From the NCBI GenBank assembly GCA_023429375.1, contig JAEYVY010000001.1, positions 1-64,000 on the forward strand: a stretch of DNA of 64,000 bases. The letters are read 5' to 3'. This DNA comes from Bacteroidota bacterium. Its GTDB lineage: Bacteria; Bacteroidota; Bacteroidia; Bacteroidales; Tannerellaceae. Below the pieces are notes generated by a model that worked only from the letters and a program-made list of their open reading frames with translations, did no database searches and was not told the origin of the DNA. Position numbers and translations under genes: made by a program. Positions 52,309 through 62,092 of this stretch are shown here, one piece after another; the stretch's first letter is position 1; every line of letters starts with the position of its first letter.

Positions 52309-53054
52309 GAAAGATTATTATTAATGCAGATGATTGTGGCTTAAGCAAATCGGTCAATGAAGCTATTGAAAAATGTATTATCAATGGTGAGATTACAAGC
52401 ACAACTATTATGGCTAATATGGATGATTTTAAAGGAGCATGTCGTTTGTATGAGAAGTACAAAGATAACATATCCTTTGGAGTGCATCTTAATCTTACTG
52501 AAGGTAAACCTCTCACAGCACAGGATGCATTATTGACATGTGGTATTGCAGAAAAAAGAGTCAACGGTGATGTCGTATTTTGTGGAAACAAAGTTCGAAA
52601 ATATTATTTCACCAAGAGCCAGCGTAAGGCTATCTACAAAGAGTTAGATGCCCAGATTAGCCAAATTATAAATGCAGGTATTAGAATATCGCATATAGAT
52701 GGACATCATCATATTCACACAGATTTTTGGATAATGATAGAAATAGTGAAATTAGCAAAGAGGTATAATATTCGTAAGATACGCTCGATAAGAAACTACG
52801 AGATTTATGGTATATCTTTTTTTGCACGTCAATGTTGGCGTTACATATTAAAAATTATTTATCCTGCAGTTTTCATTACTGATTGGTTTACGTCTTATTC
52901 AGTCTTTGCTCAATCTGATAAGGAGCGTATTAAAGGAGGACAAACAATAGAATTGATGACACATCCAAGTGGGTATGATGTAGACAAAATTGACCTTCTA
53001 TCTAATCAAAGTTTGGTCACAGGATTCAAAAAAATAACTTATAATGATTTATAA
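52305..53054 (+). CDS. ChbG/HpnK (YdjC)-family deacetylase
   Basis: A 249-residue carbohydrate deacetylase-like protein. The N-terminal NADDCGLS (7-14) and the later HIDGHHHIH carry the metal-binding Asp and His residues. Family members remove acetyl groups from N-acetyl sugars. The frame is open from 52281, but ATG 52305 overlaps the previous stop as ATGA and begins at the conserved MRKIIIN. The likely target is a sugar of the repeat unit. Confidence 0.88.
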   Translation: MRKIIINADDCGLSKSVNEAIEKCIINGEITSTTIMANMDDFKGACRLYEKYKDNISFGVHLNLTEGKPLTAQDALLTCGIAEKRVNGDVVFCGNKVRKYYFTKSQRKAIYKELDAQISQIINAGIRISHIDGHHHIHTDFWIMIEIVKLAKRYNIRKIRSIRNYEIYGISFFARQCWRYILKIIYPAVFITDWFTSYSVFAQSDKERIKGGQTIELMTHPSGYDVDKIDLLSNQSLVTGFKKITYNDL

Positions 53055-53056
53055 TC

Positions 53057-54202
53057 ATGTGGGATTTTCCTTATGAAATGCCTAATTTAATCACATCTCT
53101 TGTGCCATTTTTAATGTATGTCATTGTTTTATTTGTGTGGCAAAAGAAACTGATTACTACAAGAGGTGTTATTGGTATGCATGTTTCTGATATTAATCGT
53201 AAAATATGGTTTGTAATTCTTATCCTTTTTGTGGCTTGTTTTAGTGTTGATGGTGACTTTTTTAGCTTCCAAAAAATAGTTCGTTATTATACGGTTGGGG
53301 GGTATAACTATGGAGAGAAGGTATATCACATTATCACTTTGTTGGTAGATCAAAATTACTTTATCTTCCGCAATATCGTTTGGGGTGGAGCTTTATGCAT
53401 ATATGCTTTAGCTGCTTGGAGGTTTAATATTCCAGTATTCAAGGCAATATTATATGTGTTCCTTGGCTTTGCTGTCATTTTTTGCTATGCTCGTGTTACT
53501 CTTTGCATGGCTATATGTTTCTTTGCTCTGTCATTCTTTTGTGTACCGATTAAACTAAATAGATATGTTGGATATGTAATAGGTGCTTTGCTGTTCTATT
53601 GCTCGACGTTCTTTCATAGTACGAGTTATATTATGATAGCACTATCAGCTATAATTTTCGTTCCTATAAACAAGAAGACTATAGCCCTATTCTTGATGTT
53701 TTTTCCTATAATTTTAAGTATAGCACAAAATACATTTCTAGATATTGCTGCAATGGGAGAAAGTATAGAAAATGAAGAACTAGCCAATCGTTTACAACGT
53801 GGTGCTTCTAATATAAATGAAGATGAACTTTTGAATATTAATAATCCAGGAGTGTTTCTCCATACACTATTAGAATATGTTTCATTCTATGTCCCTGCCT
53901 TTATCGTATCCAAAATATGTCTGAGTAGCTTGCGAAAAAAGTTACCATTACATATCTACCGATTATTTAAGGTCATGCTTGCTTTTATCATGGCTTCAAC
54001 AGTATTATTCTTTTTTAAAACAGGGAGTATCACATATTATTATCGGGTTCTTTTTATGTCCATGTTGCCGTTATCTATGCTAATAATATATTTGTATGAT
54101 AATGGCTTAATGACTCCAAAACAGTTTAAGTTATGCCTATATTCTGGTATTTCATTCAATTCTATTCGCATCTTGTATGGTATTTATGGATATGGTTTGT
54201 AA
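53057..54202 (+). CDS. EpsG-family membrane protein, likely polymerase (Wzy)
   Basis: A 381-residue inner-membrane protein with about 10 hydrophobic segments and an EpsG-like region (YNYGEKVYHIITLLVDQNYFIFR). EpsG-type proteins polymerise repeat units on the periplasmic side. It is the only such candidate in the locus. It follows the deacetylase by 2 bp and overlaps the next glycosyltransferase. Confidence 0.8.
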   Translation: MWDFPYEMPNLITSLVPFLMYVIVLFVWQKKLITTRGVIGMHVSDINRKIWFVILILFVACFSVDGDFFSFQKIVRYYTVGGYNYGEKVYHIITLLVDQNYFIFRNIVWGGALCIYALAAWRFNIPVFKAILYVFLGFAVIFCYARVTLCMAICFFALSFFCVPIKLNRYVGYVIGALLFYCSTFFHSTSYIMIALSAIIFVPINKKTIALFLMFFPIILSIAQNTFLDIAAMGESIENEELANRLQRGASNINEDELLNINNPGVFLHTLLEYVSFYVPAFIVSKICLSSLRKKLPLHIYRLFKVMLAFIMASTVLFFFKTGSITYYYRVLFMSMLPLSMLIIYLYDNGLMTPKQFKLCLYSGISFNSIRILYGIYGYGL

Positions 54203-55154
54203 TATAAAACTATCAATTATTATCCCTGTATATAACGTTGAGGCATATATTAAAGCATGCCTTGATTCTGTTATTAATCAAAAGGGTGTATCTAATTATG
54301 ATTACGAGGTGATTGTTGTAAATGATGGATCTCCTGATCGTAGCATAGATATTATTAATGAATATGACTGGAATAATTGTCAATATAAAATTATAACTCA
54401 AGAAAACAAAGGTCTGAGTGGAGCTCGTAATACAGGACTGCTTTACGCAAATGGAGAATATATTTGGTTTGTTGATTCAGATGATGTTATTTCAGACATT
54501 GCAGTTAAAGAAATTATATCTGTATGCGGATTATGTGAAATTATAAATATTGGATATACTGAAATACACAATGGACATGAAAAAAAATATTATCTTCCTA
54601 ATTACGCGACAGATGGGAAGGATTTATTATTAAAAGGGATTTCAGTTCCTGCCCCATTTCATGTTTTCAAAAGAACCTTTTTAATCAATAATAATCTAAG
54701 ATTTGTAGAAGGTATTTTACATGAGGATATGGAGTTTACACCGCGATGTGTCTATCTTGCCAAGAAGATTGTAACAATAGATAAGAGTCTTTATTATTAT
54801 CAAATTCGTAGTGGATCTATAATGACAACTATTAAACCCAAACGCGCTTTTGATTATATAACAGTAGCAACATTATTGATAAATTTTAGTTTGAATCATG
54901 GTGAAACATTAAAGTCAACTCCTTTGTTAAACACAATTTGCATGTCTATAAATAATGCTCTCAGTATTATTTCAAGAGCAGATAAGTTGGAGCAAAATAA
55001 ATGGAATACTCTATTCGGTCAGAACTCAATGTTAATTAAGGCTTTATGTTGTTCTAGTGTGCCAAAATATAAAGTGGAAGGCTGTTTGTTTAAACTAATA
55101 AGGAGCAATAGAATTAAGATATATAGTATGCTTATCAAACTAAAAAACATATAG
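54192..55154 (+). CDS. glycosyltransferase family 2
   Basis: A 320-residue GT-A transferase. It has SIIIPVYNVEAYIKACLDSV at the start, VNDGSPDRS, and the metal-binding VDSDD. The chosen ATG (54192) leaves an 11-bp overlap with the polymerase gene; ATG 54177 and 54186 are in frame and possible. Donor and acceptor sugar are unknown. Confidence 0.85.
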   Translation: MVCNIKLSIIIPVYNVEAYIKACLDSVINQKGVSNYDYEVIVVNDGSPDRSIDIINEYDWNNCQYKIITQENKGLSGARNTGLLYANGEYIWFVDSDDVISDIAVKEIISVCGLCEIINIGYTEIHNGHEKKYYLPNYATDGKDLLLKGISVPAPFHVFKRTFLINNNLRFVEGILHEDMEFTPRCVYLAKKIVTIDKSLYYYQIRSGSIMTTIKPKRAFDYITVATLLINFSLNHGETLKSTPLLNTICMSINNALSIISRADKLEQNKWNTLFGQNSMLIKALCCSSVPKYKVEGCLFKLIRSNRIKIYSMLIKLKNI

Positions 55155-55155
55155 G

Positions 55156-56277
55156 ATGAAAGTGTTATATTTATCACGTGACCTTACCCACCATTTAGTT
55201 CCATTTTTCAAAGCTTTATTTAAATACTATGGGGTAGACAATTGCACCTTTGCTGTTATGGAAGAATCTATTGGTAGAATCAAAATGGGATTCCCTGAAT
55301 ATGATGAGCCTTGGATTTTTAGAGCGTACGAAAGGAGTGATGAGGAGTATTTACAACTATGGGATGAAGCTGATATCATTATAACTCGGTTGTGGGATAG
55401 AACAGAATTGATTGAAGAGGCATTAAAAAAAGGTAAATTTGTATTCTATGCTTCTGAACGTTGGTATCGTCCTCCAGTTGGCTTAAAGCGTTTGTTCTTC
55501 CCTCGTTATTTAAGAAAGTTAATTCGATTTAGACACCTTTCCCGATACTCAAATTTTTATTATCTAGCTATGGGGTACTATGCTGGATTGGATTTTAAGA
55601 AAGTAAGACTTTGTAAGAATCGAATATTCAGTTTTGGCTATTTTACTCCTAACCCAGATAAAATTCCCGAGCAGAGATATCATGAGAGAATTAAGTTGAT
55701 TTGGGTAGGTAATATGTTAAACCTAAAGCGTGTCATAGATCTCTTGACTGTGTATAAGGAGCTGATAAGTCAATATGATATTGCTCTCGATCTTATAGGA
55801 GAAGGTAGTGAACGTAAGCATCTTGAGCAATTTGTTTATAATCACCATTTGTCGAATGTGACATTCTTTAACTACCTGCCTAATCATAAAGTAAAACAGA
55901 AAATGTTAGATGCTGATATCTATGTATTCCCTAGTTCTGGATATGAGGGATGGGGGGCTGTTGTCAACGAAGCTATGCAATCTAAGTGTGCTGTTGTTGC
56001 GTCAAAAGAAACTGGTGCTGCTCGTAGTATGATAGTTCATGGAAAGAATGGATTGATATTTCCTTCGAGTAATCGAAAAGAACTTAAGAATACACTTGTA
56101 GCTCTGCTTGAAGATAGATATCTTCTGGAATCCATCAAGGATGAAGGATATAAAACTATAACAGAGATTTGGTCTGCAGAGGAGGTAGCACGCAGATTCT
56201 CATTAATTATTGAGAGAATACAGAATGGTGAATCTATTGATTACTTTACAGAAGGGCCAATGAAAATTATAAGCTAG
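55156..56277 (+). CDS. glycosyltransferase family 4
   Basis: A 373-residue GT-B transferase. The C-terminal donor domain shows LIWVGNMLNLKRV, YVFPSSGYEGWGAVVNEAMQ (the family's Glu-x7-Glu), and GAARSMIVHGKNGL. The N-terminal acceptor half is not specific. It follows the previous gene by one base. A 336-bp gene-free stretch comes next. Confidence 0.88.
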   Translation: MKVLYLSRDLTHHLVPFFKALFKYYGVDNCTFAVMEESIGRIKMGFPEYDEPWIFRAYERSDEEYLQLWDEADIIITRLWDRTELIEEALKKGKFVFYASERWYRPPVGLKRLFFPRYLRKLIRFRHLSRYSNFYYLAMGYYAGLDFKKVRLCKNRIFSFGYFTPNPDKIPEQRYHERIKLIWVGNMLNLKRVIDLLTVYKELISQYDIALDLIGEGSERKHLEQFVYNHHLSNVTFFNYLPNHKVKQKMLDADIYVFPSSGYEGWGAVVNEAMQSKCAVVASKETGAARSMIVHGKNGLIFPSSNRKELKNTLVALLEDRYLLESIKDEGYKTITEIWSAEEVARRFSLIIERIQNGESIDYFTEGPMKIIS

Positions 56278-56613
56278 AATATGATTAAAAATGAAACTTA
56301 CCTATCTTTTCTATTAACTAACTCGTCCTTCCTATAGAAGAAGAGTTTCTATGTTTTTTGGATTCTGAGACGAATCTCTGTACTCAATGAAATGTATTCT
56401 TGATTTTCGTATTGAGATTGTTTATCTGATGAAATCTTCGGATGATGTGTTATGGATAGATTAGCATGTTATATTGCGTTTTGGGTGACCAGATTATCTA
56501 TGTTAACTAGCATAAGTAGGGTTCTTTTGAATCTAAAAAACGGTATTATACAGCGCAATCGGTAAATTTGATTTATGTCATTGTGTTGAAGTTGTTGTAT
56601 TAAAAATTACAAT
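56278..56613. other. gene-free stretch inside the glycan locus
   Basis: 336 bp with no intact reading frame or recognised element. Short frames broken by stops run through it on both strands, so it may be a decayed gene, but no parent gene is recognised. The only other break of this size in the locus is ahead of the flippase. Confidence 0.5.
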
Positions 56614-57759
56614 ATGAAAAAAAAAATAGGAGTAATAACCATATTAAAGGTTAATAACTATGGGGCTGAGCTGCAAGCATATGCTACACAGAAAGTGCTC
56701 CAACTGATGGGTTATGATGCGGAAATAATAGATTATCTTTTTTACAAAAATCCACGTCATAAACGAACGAAATTATCTGCTCCTACTGCTAAAATGACTT
56801 TAAAGAAAAAACTTCAGGAGACCTTGTTTCCAATTATAGAATTTTGGAGATCTCGCAACTTTCGTGATGAACAGAATACTCGTTATTTGAAATTTGAACA
56901 GTTCCATGAAGAAAATACAAAACAGTCAGAATGCTATGACTCTATAGATAAGTTGAGGGCTGCTAATTTTGATTATGATGTGTTAATTTCGGGAAGTGAT
57001 CAAGTGTGGAATCCTGGATTGTATTCAAGCCTTGATCCTTATCTGCTTCTTTTTGGTTCTACAAAGATGAAAAGGGTGGCTTACGCTTCTAGTTTTGGTG
57101 TTACATATCTTCCTGTTGATGTGAAGAATTATTATAAAAAGGCGTTATTAAAATACTCAGCTATTGGTGTACGTGAAGATACTGCAGTAACCCTTGTGAA
57201 GGAGGTATCTGGAATGAATGCTCAATTAGTTCTTGATCCTACGCTGTTGTTGACAAGAGAACAATGGATGGAAATAGCAAAGCCTGTAAATATTCCAAAT
57301 AACCCGTTCATACTTATTTACGAGTTATCAAATATACCCTATATAAAACAGGTAGCAAAACATATTTCTATGCATACTGGTATGCGAATAATCAGAATAT
57401 GCAAGAATGCTTATCCTGAAGATACAAACACTGAGATACATAATATTATTGATGCAGGACCAGCTGAGTTCATATCTTTGTTTGACAAAGCGGCTTATAT
57501 AGTAACGAATAGCTTTCATGGTACAGCATTCAGCTTAAATTTTGGTAAGCAATTCTATACTATTATCCCATTGAAGAAATCGAACAATAGTCGCCAAAAG
57601 AGTATACTTAAGTTAATAGGATGTGAAAATCGTTTACTGATGGAGAATTCTCCTTTGCCAGAACTTAATGATTATGACATTGTAAAGGTTCGTTTAATAC
57701 TTAATCAAGAACGTGAGAAGTCAAAGAATTTTTTAAAAAATGCTATAGATGGAATTTGA
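56614..57759 (+). CDS. polysaccharide pyruvyl transferase
   Basis: A 381-residue member of the PS_pyruv_trans family, which adds pyruvate ketals from PEP to sugars. Motifs: NNYGAELQAYA, SGSDQVWNP, SSFGVTYLP, GVREDT and NSFHGTAFSLNFG. It overlaps the FrhB-like gene by 11 bp, a pair seen repeatedly in Bacteroidales capsule loci. Confidence 0.9.
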   Translation: MKKKIGVITILKVNNYGAELQAYATQKVLQLMGYDAEIIDYLFYKNPRHKRTKLSAPTAKMTLKKKLQETLFPIIEFWRSRNFRDEQNTRYLKFEQFHEENTKQSECYDSIDKLRAANFDYDVLISGSDQVWNPGLYSSLDPYLLLFGSTKMKRVAYASSFGVTYLPVDVKNYYKKALLKYSAIGVREDTAVTLVKEVSGMNAQLVLDPTLLLTREQWMEIAKPVNIPNNPFILIYELSNIPYIKQVAKHISMHTGMRIIRICKNAYPEDTNTEIHNIIDAGPAEFISLFDKAAYIVTNSFHGTAFSLNFGKQFYTIIPLKKSNNSRQKSILKLIGCENRLLMENSPLPELNDYDIVKVRLILNQEREKSKNFLKNAIDGI

Positions 57760-58954
57760 CAAACGATTGCCTCAATTATGTGATGATCAGGATTGCACAG
57801 GGTGTATGGCCTGTTTAAATGCTTGCAACAAAGATGCTCTATTGATGACGACAAATGAAGAAGGTTTTTATCGTCCACTTTTGCTTACAGATAAATGTGT
57901 GATGTGCGGTCTCTGTGAAAAGTGCTGTCCTATACTTAACTCTCCTTCATACCATAAACTAGAAGAACTTAAAGTTTTTGCAGCATGGCATAAGAACGAT
58001 GAAATAAGACGCAATAGCAGCTCTGGTGGCGCTTTTACAGTATTGGCAGAAATTGTTCTTGAGAGTGGAGGCGTGGTTTTTGGCGCTTCATATTCTGTTG
58101 ATATGCACATTGAACATATTTCGATAGAAAATAAGGAAGAACTTCCTAAACTGAGATTAAGTAAGTATGCACAGAGCAAAATTGACAACATTTTGGTCAG
58201 CGTAAGAGACTACCTCAAAAAAGGTAGACAGGTTCTTTTTGTGGGGACACCATGTCAAACTGCTGGATTAAAGACTTTTCTTAGAAAAGATTATGAAAAT
58301 TTAATTTGTGTAGACTTTATCTGCCATGGTGTCCCAAGTAATGACTTGTTGCAAGTTTATCTTAAATGGCTAGAACCTAAAATGGGTAAAGCCGTACATG
58401 TTAATTTTCGAAATAAACAGAAAGGATGGTATGATAATCTACGGGTTATTACAAATATTGATGGAATATCAAAGACAATAAGGGGTGATGATGATGCGTA
58501 TTGGATTGCATATAGTAGGAATATTTGTTTACAAGAATGTTGCTATTATTGTAAATCTCAAGGTTTCCCTCGTTGTTCTGACATTTCCTTGGCTGATTTC
58601 TGGAGGATAGGACATAAGATCCCATTTGGTAATAAGCACGAAATAGAAAAAGGTGTGTCAATGATTATAGTGAATAATCCTCTTGTCCAGAAGGTTATTG
58701 ATAAAGCTCGTAATAAAATGTTTATGGAGGAACGAACTTTAGAAGAAGCTATTATTGGAAATCTGTCTGGAGTAAAGTCTAGTGTGCGTCCAATAACAAG
58801 AGAAACTTTTTACAAGGATTTGAATATAATGTCATTTGAACAGTTTCGTTTGAAGTACATGAAGCCTTCCTTAAAAGAGAACCTTATTAAGGTGTTTCGT
58901 GAGCGAATTCCATTTTCTGTTATAAAATTCATTCGTCTTAGTAAACAAAAATGA
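57749..58954 (+). CDS. FrhB-like ferredoxin/F420-dehydrogenase beta-family protein
   Basis: A 401-residue protein of the coenzyme F420 hydrogenase / dehydrogenase beta-subunit family. Two 4Fe-4S ferredoxin motifs lie at the N-terminus (C16, C19, C22, C26 and a CVMCGLCEKCC cluster near 49-58). FrhB N- and C-terminal domains follow (GTPCQTAGLK, DFICHGVPS, and more Cys in QECCYYCKSQGFPRCSD). F420 itself is not expected here; in glycan loci the role is unknown but a redox step with the pyruvyl transferase is suspected. Confidence 0.88.
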   Translation: MEFDKRLPQLCDDQDCTGCMACLNACNKDALLMTTNEEGFYRPLLLTDKCVMCGLCEKCCPILNSPSYHKLEELKVFAAWHKNDEIRRNSSSGGAFTVLAEIVLESGGVVFGASYSVDMHIEHISIENKEELPKLRLSKYAQSKIDNILVSVRDYLKKGRQVLFVGTPCQTAGLKTFLRKDYENLICVDFICHGVPSNDLLQVYLKWLEPKMGKAVHVNFRNKQKGWYDNLRVITNIDGISKTIRGDDDAYWIAYSRNICLQECCYYCKSQGFPRCSDISLADFWRIGHKIPFGNKHEIEKGVSMIIVNNPLVQKVIDKARNKMFMEERTLEEAIIGNLSGVKSSVRPITRETFYKDLNIMSFEQFRLKYMKPSLKENLIKVFRERIPFSVIKFIRLSKQK

Positions 58955-59502
58955 AAATAAGGGAAATAGAAAAATATAAAAATAGTCTTACATTAGGTAA
59001 TAAATTAAGACGGTTGTTGTGGGAAATATGTTGCCTAATATTGTTTAGGCCTTTTGCTGGCCCTTTGTTTTGGAGATGGCGAAATATTATTCTTCGTTTT
59101 TTTGGCGCAAAAGTTGGTGTGGGATGTAAGGTTAGTAACTCTGCTAAGATATGGGCACCTTGGAATTTGGAGTTAGGTAAATTTGTTGCTCTTGGTCCTA
59201 ACTGTCATATTTATACAGTAGACAAAATTATAATTGCGGATAAAGTTACCATATCACAAGGAGTTTACTTATGTAGTGCAAGTCATGATATTAATTATAT
59301 CAATAAACCTTTGATTACAGCCCCAATCAAGATTGAAAGCTTTGCATGGGTTTGTGCAAATGCTTTTGTAGGTATGGGTGTAACAATTGGAGAAGGAGCG
59401 GTCGTTGGTGCCAGAGCTGCTGTATTTAAAGATGTGGAACCATGGACTGTAGTGGGGGGTAATCCTGCGAAATTTTTGAAAAAACGAGAAATTAAAGGAT
59501 AG
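58951..59502 (+). CDS. WcaF-type hexapeptide acetyltransferase
   Basis: A 183-residue left-handed beta-helix acetyltransferase. A basic, aromatic N-terminal segment (LLWEICCLILFRPFAGPLFWRW, split by charges) is followed by hexapeptide repeats ending VVGGNPAKFLKKRE, as in colanic-acid O-acetyltransferases. It overlaps the FrhB-like gene by 4 bp. It probably adds O-acetyl groups to the repeat unit. Confidence 0.87.
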   Translation: MKIREIEKYKNSLTLGNKLRRLLWEICCLILFRPFAGPLFWRWRNIILRFFGAKVGVGCKVSNSAKIWAPWNLELGKFVALGPNCHIYTVDKIIIADKVTISQGVYLCSASHDINYINKPLITAPIKIESFAWVCANAFVGMGVTIGEGAVVGARAAVFKDVEPWTVVGGNPAKFLKKREIKG

Positions 59503-59504
59503 TT

Positions 59505-60452
59505 ATGTTCGATATTTCAGTTATTATCCTTACATACAATGAGGAAATACATATAAATAGATGTTTAAAAAGTATTTGTCCATTGGTTAAAGAGGTTTTC
59601 ATTATAGATTGTTTCTCAACAGATAGAACACTTGAAATCGCTAATAAGTATAAGAATGTGAGCATATTGCAAAATAAGTGGGTGAATCATGCCATTCAGT
59701 TCAACTGGGGCTTGGAGAATGCTCCTATTAAGACGAAATGGGTGCTGAAACTTGATGCAGATGAGTACTTGTGCGAGAACCTGATTGAAGAACTGAAAGA
59801 GAAACTAGAGAAGGAGCCTGAGAGTGTAACTGGTATTTCATTCCTTTTGAGACGTGTTTGGATGGGTAGAGTTATTCGCAAAGGTTTACCTCCAATCCGT
59901 CAAATACGTTTGTTCCGCACAGGAAAAGCTCGAAGTGAAATTCGTCAAATGGATGAGCATATAGAGTTGTTGGAGGGAAAGGTTGTAGATTATAATGGAG
60001 AATGGGCTGACGATAATTTGAATAACATAAGTTGGTGGACACAAAAGCATGTGAACTATGCAATACGTGAGGCATCAGAACTATTGGATATTGAGTTTGA
60101 TTTAACCGGTAATAGCTTAAAGGATTTTAAACGTAAAATTACAGAAGATGCACAAAAGAAACGTTTACGTAAACATTCATACGTAAAGAAACCATTGTTT
60201 CTGAGATCTTTTCTGTATTTCTGCTACAGATATTTTTTTCGATTAGGATTTCTAGAAGGCAAAGAGGGATTTATGTGGCACTTTTTCCAGGGATGGTGGT
60301 ATCGTTCATTAGTTGATGCTAAAATCTTTGAAATAAAAAAAACTTGCGGTATACTTGGTAAAAAGAAAGAGAAAATGTCTGATATTGAGTTACAAGAGGT
60401 ACGTATTAATTTGAAGGAACATTTGAAAAATGTATATGGTATTAATCTGTAA
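59505..60452 (+). CDS. glycosyltransferase family 2 (LPS-core-type)
   Basis: A 315-residue GT-A transferase with VIILTYNEEIHINRCL, DCFSTDRT, and the DxD-like KLDADEY. The layout resembles WaaE/KdtX-type core transferases but also many capsule enzymes. A C-terminal region has aromatic, basic stretches likely to touch the membrane. It lies 2 bp after the acetyltransferase. Confidence 0.85.
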   Translation: MFDISVIILTYNEEIHINRCLKSICPLVKEVFIIDCFSTDRTLEIANKYKNVSILQNKWVNHAIQFNWGLENAPIKTKWVLKLDADEYLCENLIEELKEKLEKEPESVTGISFLLRRVWMGRVIRKGLPPIRQIRLFRTGKARSEIRQMDEHIELLEGKVVDYNGEWADDNLNNISWWTQKHVNYAIREASELLDIEFDLTGNSLKDFKRKITEDAQKKRLRKHSYVKKPLFLRSFLYFCYRYFFRLGFLEGKEGFMWHFFQGWWYRSLVDAKIFEIKKTCGILGKKKEKMSDIELQEVRINLKEHLKNVYGINL

Positions 60453-60461
60453 TTGCAGTTT

Positions 60462-61229
60462 ATGAAGATAAGTATTGTTACTGTAACATTCAACAGTGAG
60501 AAGACTATTGCTTGTACCATTGAAAGCGTACTGAAACAGAAGTACGATGATTATGAATATCTGGTGATTGATGGTGGTTCTGATGATTCGACTGTAGAAA
60601 TAATCAAGGGATGGGAATCAAATTTTAATGGTAAGATGCGTTGGATTTCGGAAAAAGATAAAGGAATGTATGATGGCATCAATAAAGGGATTAAAATGGC
60701 TACAGGCGATGTGGTTGGGATTATTAATTCTGATGATTTCTTCCATCGTACAGATATCTTTATCAAGATTAACGAGGCTTTTATGACAAATCCAGATGTT
60801 GAAGCAATATACGGCGATGTACGCTTTGTGAATCCCAATAACTTAGAGAAAACAGTACGTTACTATAGCTCCAAGAATTTTCGTCTTTGGAGGTTCCGTT
60901 TCGGATTCATGCCTGCACATCCATCGTTCTATACATACAAAAGAAACTTCGATAAATATGGCTACTATAAATACGACTACCACATTGCGGCCGACTATGA
61001 ACTGTTGATTCGCCATCTGTATACAAATAACGTTCCGGTGAAGTACATTTCACTGGATTTTTTAAAAATGCGTACAGGTGGTCGTAGTACGAACGGCATT
61101 CAGGCTAATATCCGTTTAAATAAAGAGATAGTACGTGCATGTAAAGAGAATGGAATTTGGACTTGTTTACCTCTCTTATTATTGAAATACTTCGTTAAGA
61201 TATTTGAATTGATACTTACGAGAGAATGA
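60462..61229 (+). CDS. glycosyltransferase family 2
   Basis: A 255-residue GT-A transferase: VTVTFNSEKTIACTIESVL, VIDGGSDDST, DKGMYDGINKGI and INSDDFF. A TTG at 60453 is a possible earlier start, but ATG 60462 is preferred. It is the last transferase before the sugar-nucleotide enzyme and overlaps that gene by 4 bp. Confidence 0.86.
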   Translation: MKISIVTVTFNSEKTIACTIESVLKQKYDDYEYLVIDGGSDDSTVEIIKGWESNFNGKMRWISEKDKGMYDGINKGIKMATGDVVGIINSDDFFHRTDIFIKINEAFMTNPDVEAIYGDVRFVNPNNLEKTVRYYSSKNFRLWRFRFGFMPAHPSFYTYKRNFDKYGYYKYDYHIAADYELLIRHLYTNNVPVKYISLDFLKMRTGGRSTNGIQANIRLNKEIVRACKENGIWTCLPLLLLKYFVKIFELILTRE

Positions 61230-62092
61230 TGAAAAGAATATTGATTACTGGAGCAAATTCGTTTGTAGGTACCAGCGTAGAGAACTGGCTGAAGCGTCAG
61301 CCTGAGAAATATGAAGTGGATACCGTGGATGCGATGAATAATGTCTGGATGCAATCTGACTTTAAAAAGTATGATGTTGTATTTCATGTAGCAGGTATTG
61401 CACACGTGGATCCAAAACCTAAGATGGCTCCACTTTATTATAGGGTGAATCGTGACCTTACGGTTGAACTTGCTCGTTGGGCAAAAGAACATGGGGTGAA
61501 GCATTTCATTTTTATGTCAAGCCAGATTGTTTATCATACATCGAAGTCGTTGACGGGAACAGTTATAGGTCGAGAGACACGTCCGCAGCCTAATGACTTC
61601 TATGGTGATTCTAAGTTGCAGGCAGAGAAAGGACTCGAAGCGCTGATGTCGACCGATTTTGCAGTGGCAATACTACGTCCTTGTATGATTTACGGTACAA
61701 ATGGTAAGGGTAACTTTCAGCGTCTAGCTCGTCTTGCAAAGATAACACCAGTTTTCCCTGAGTGGCATAACAGGCGTTCGATGCTGTATATCGACAACTT
61801 ATGTGAGTTTGTGCTCCAGTGCATTGACAGGCAGTTGAACGGCTATTTCCACCTTCAGAACAGAGAGTTTGCAGACACAGTAGAAATAGTGAAGTTTTAT
61901 GCTCGTCAGAGTGGTCATAAGATTTGGTTCACCCGTCTATTCCATCCTTTAGTGTGGCTTGGCTCTTTTGTGCTAACACCTCTCTGCAAAATGTTCGCTA
62001 ACCAATACTACGAGCAAGAACTCACAACATTCCAAGAATTTGATTATCAACTTGTTTCATTTGAAGATTCTCTAAAACGAATCAAATTATGA
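61226..62092 (+). CDS. NAD-dependent sugar epimerase/reductase
   Basis: A 288-residue extended-SDR enzyme with NAD motif TGANSFVG and the catalytic YGDSK (Tyr-x3-Lys). In loci of this type the gene sits directly before a WecA-like transferase and is thought to reduce the 4-keto sugar made by a PglF-type dehydratase, giving UDP-QuiNAc or UDP-FucNAc. Which of the two cannot be told. It overlaps both neighbours by 4 bp. Confidence 0.85.
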   Translation: MMKRILITGANSFVGTSVENWLKRQPEKYEVDTVDAMNNVWMQSDFKKYDVVFHVAGIAHVDPKPKMAPLYYRVNRDLTVELARWAKEHGVKHFIFMSSQIVYHTSKSLTGTVIGRETRPQPNDFYGDSKLQAEKGLEALMSTDFAVAILRPCMIYGTNGKGNFQRLARLAKITPVFPEWHNRRSMLYIDNLCEFVLQCIDRQLNGYFHLQNREFADTVEIVKFYARQSGHKIWFTRLFHPLVWLGSFVLTPLCKMFANQYYEQELTTFQEFDYQLVSFEDSLKRIKL

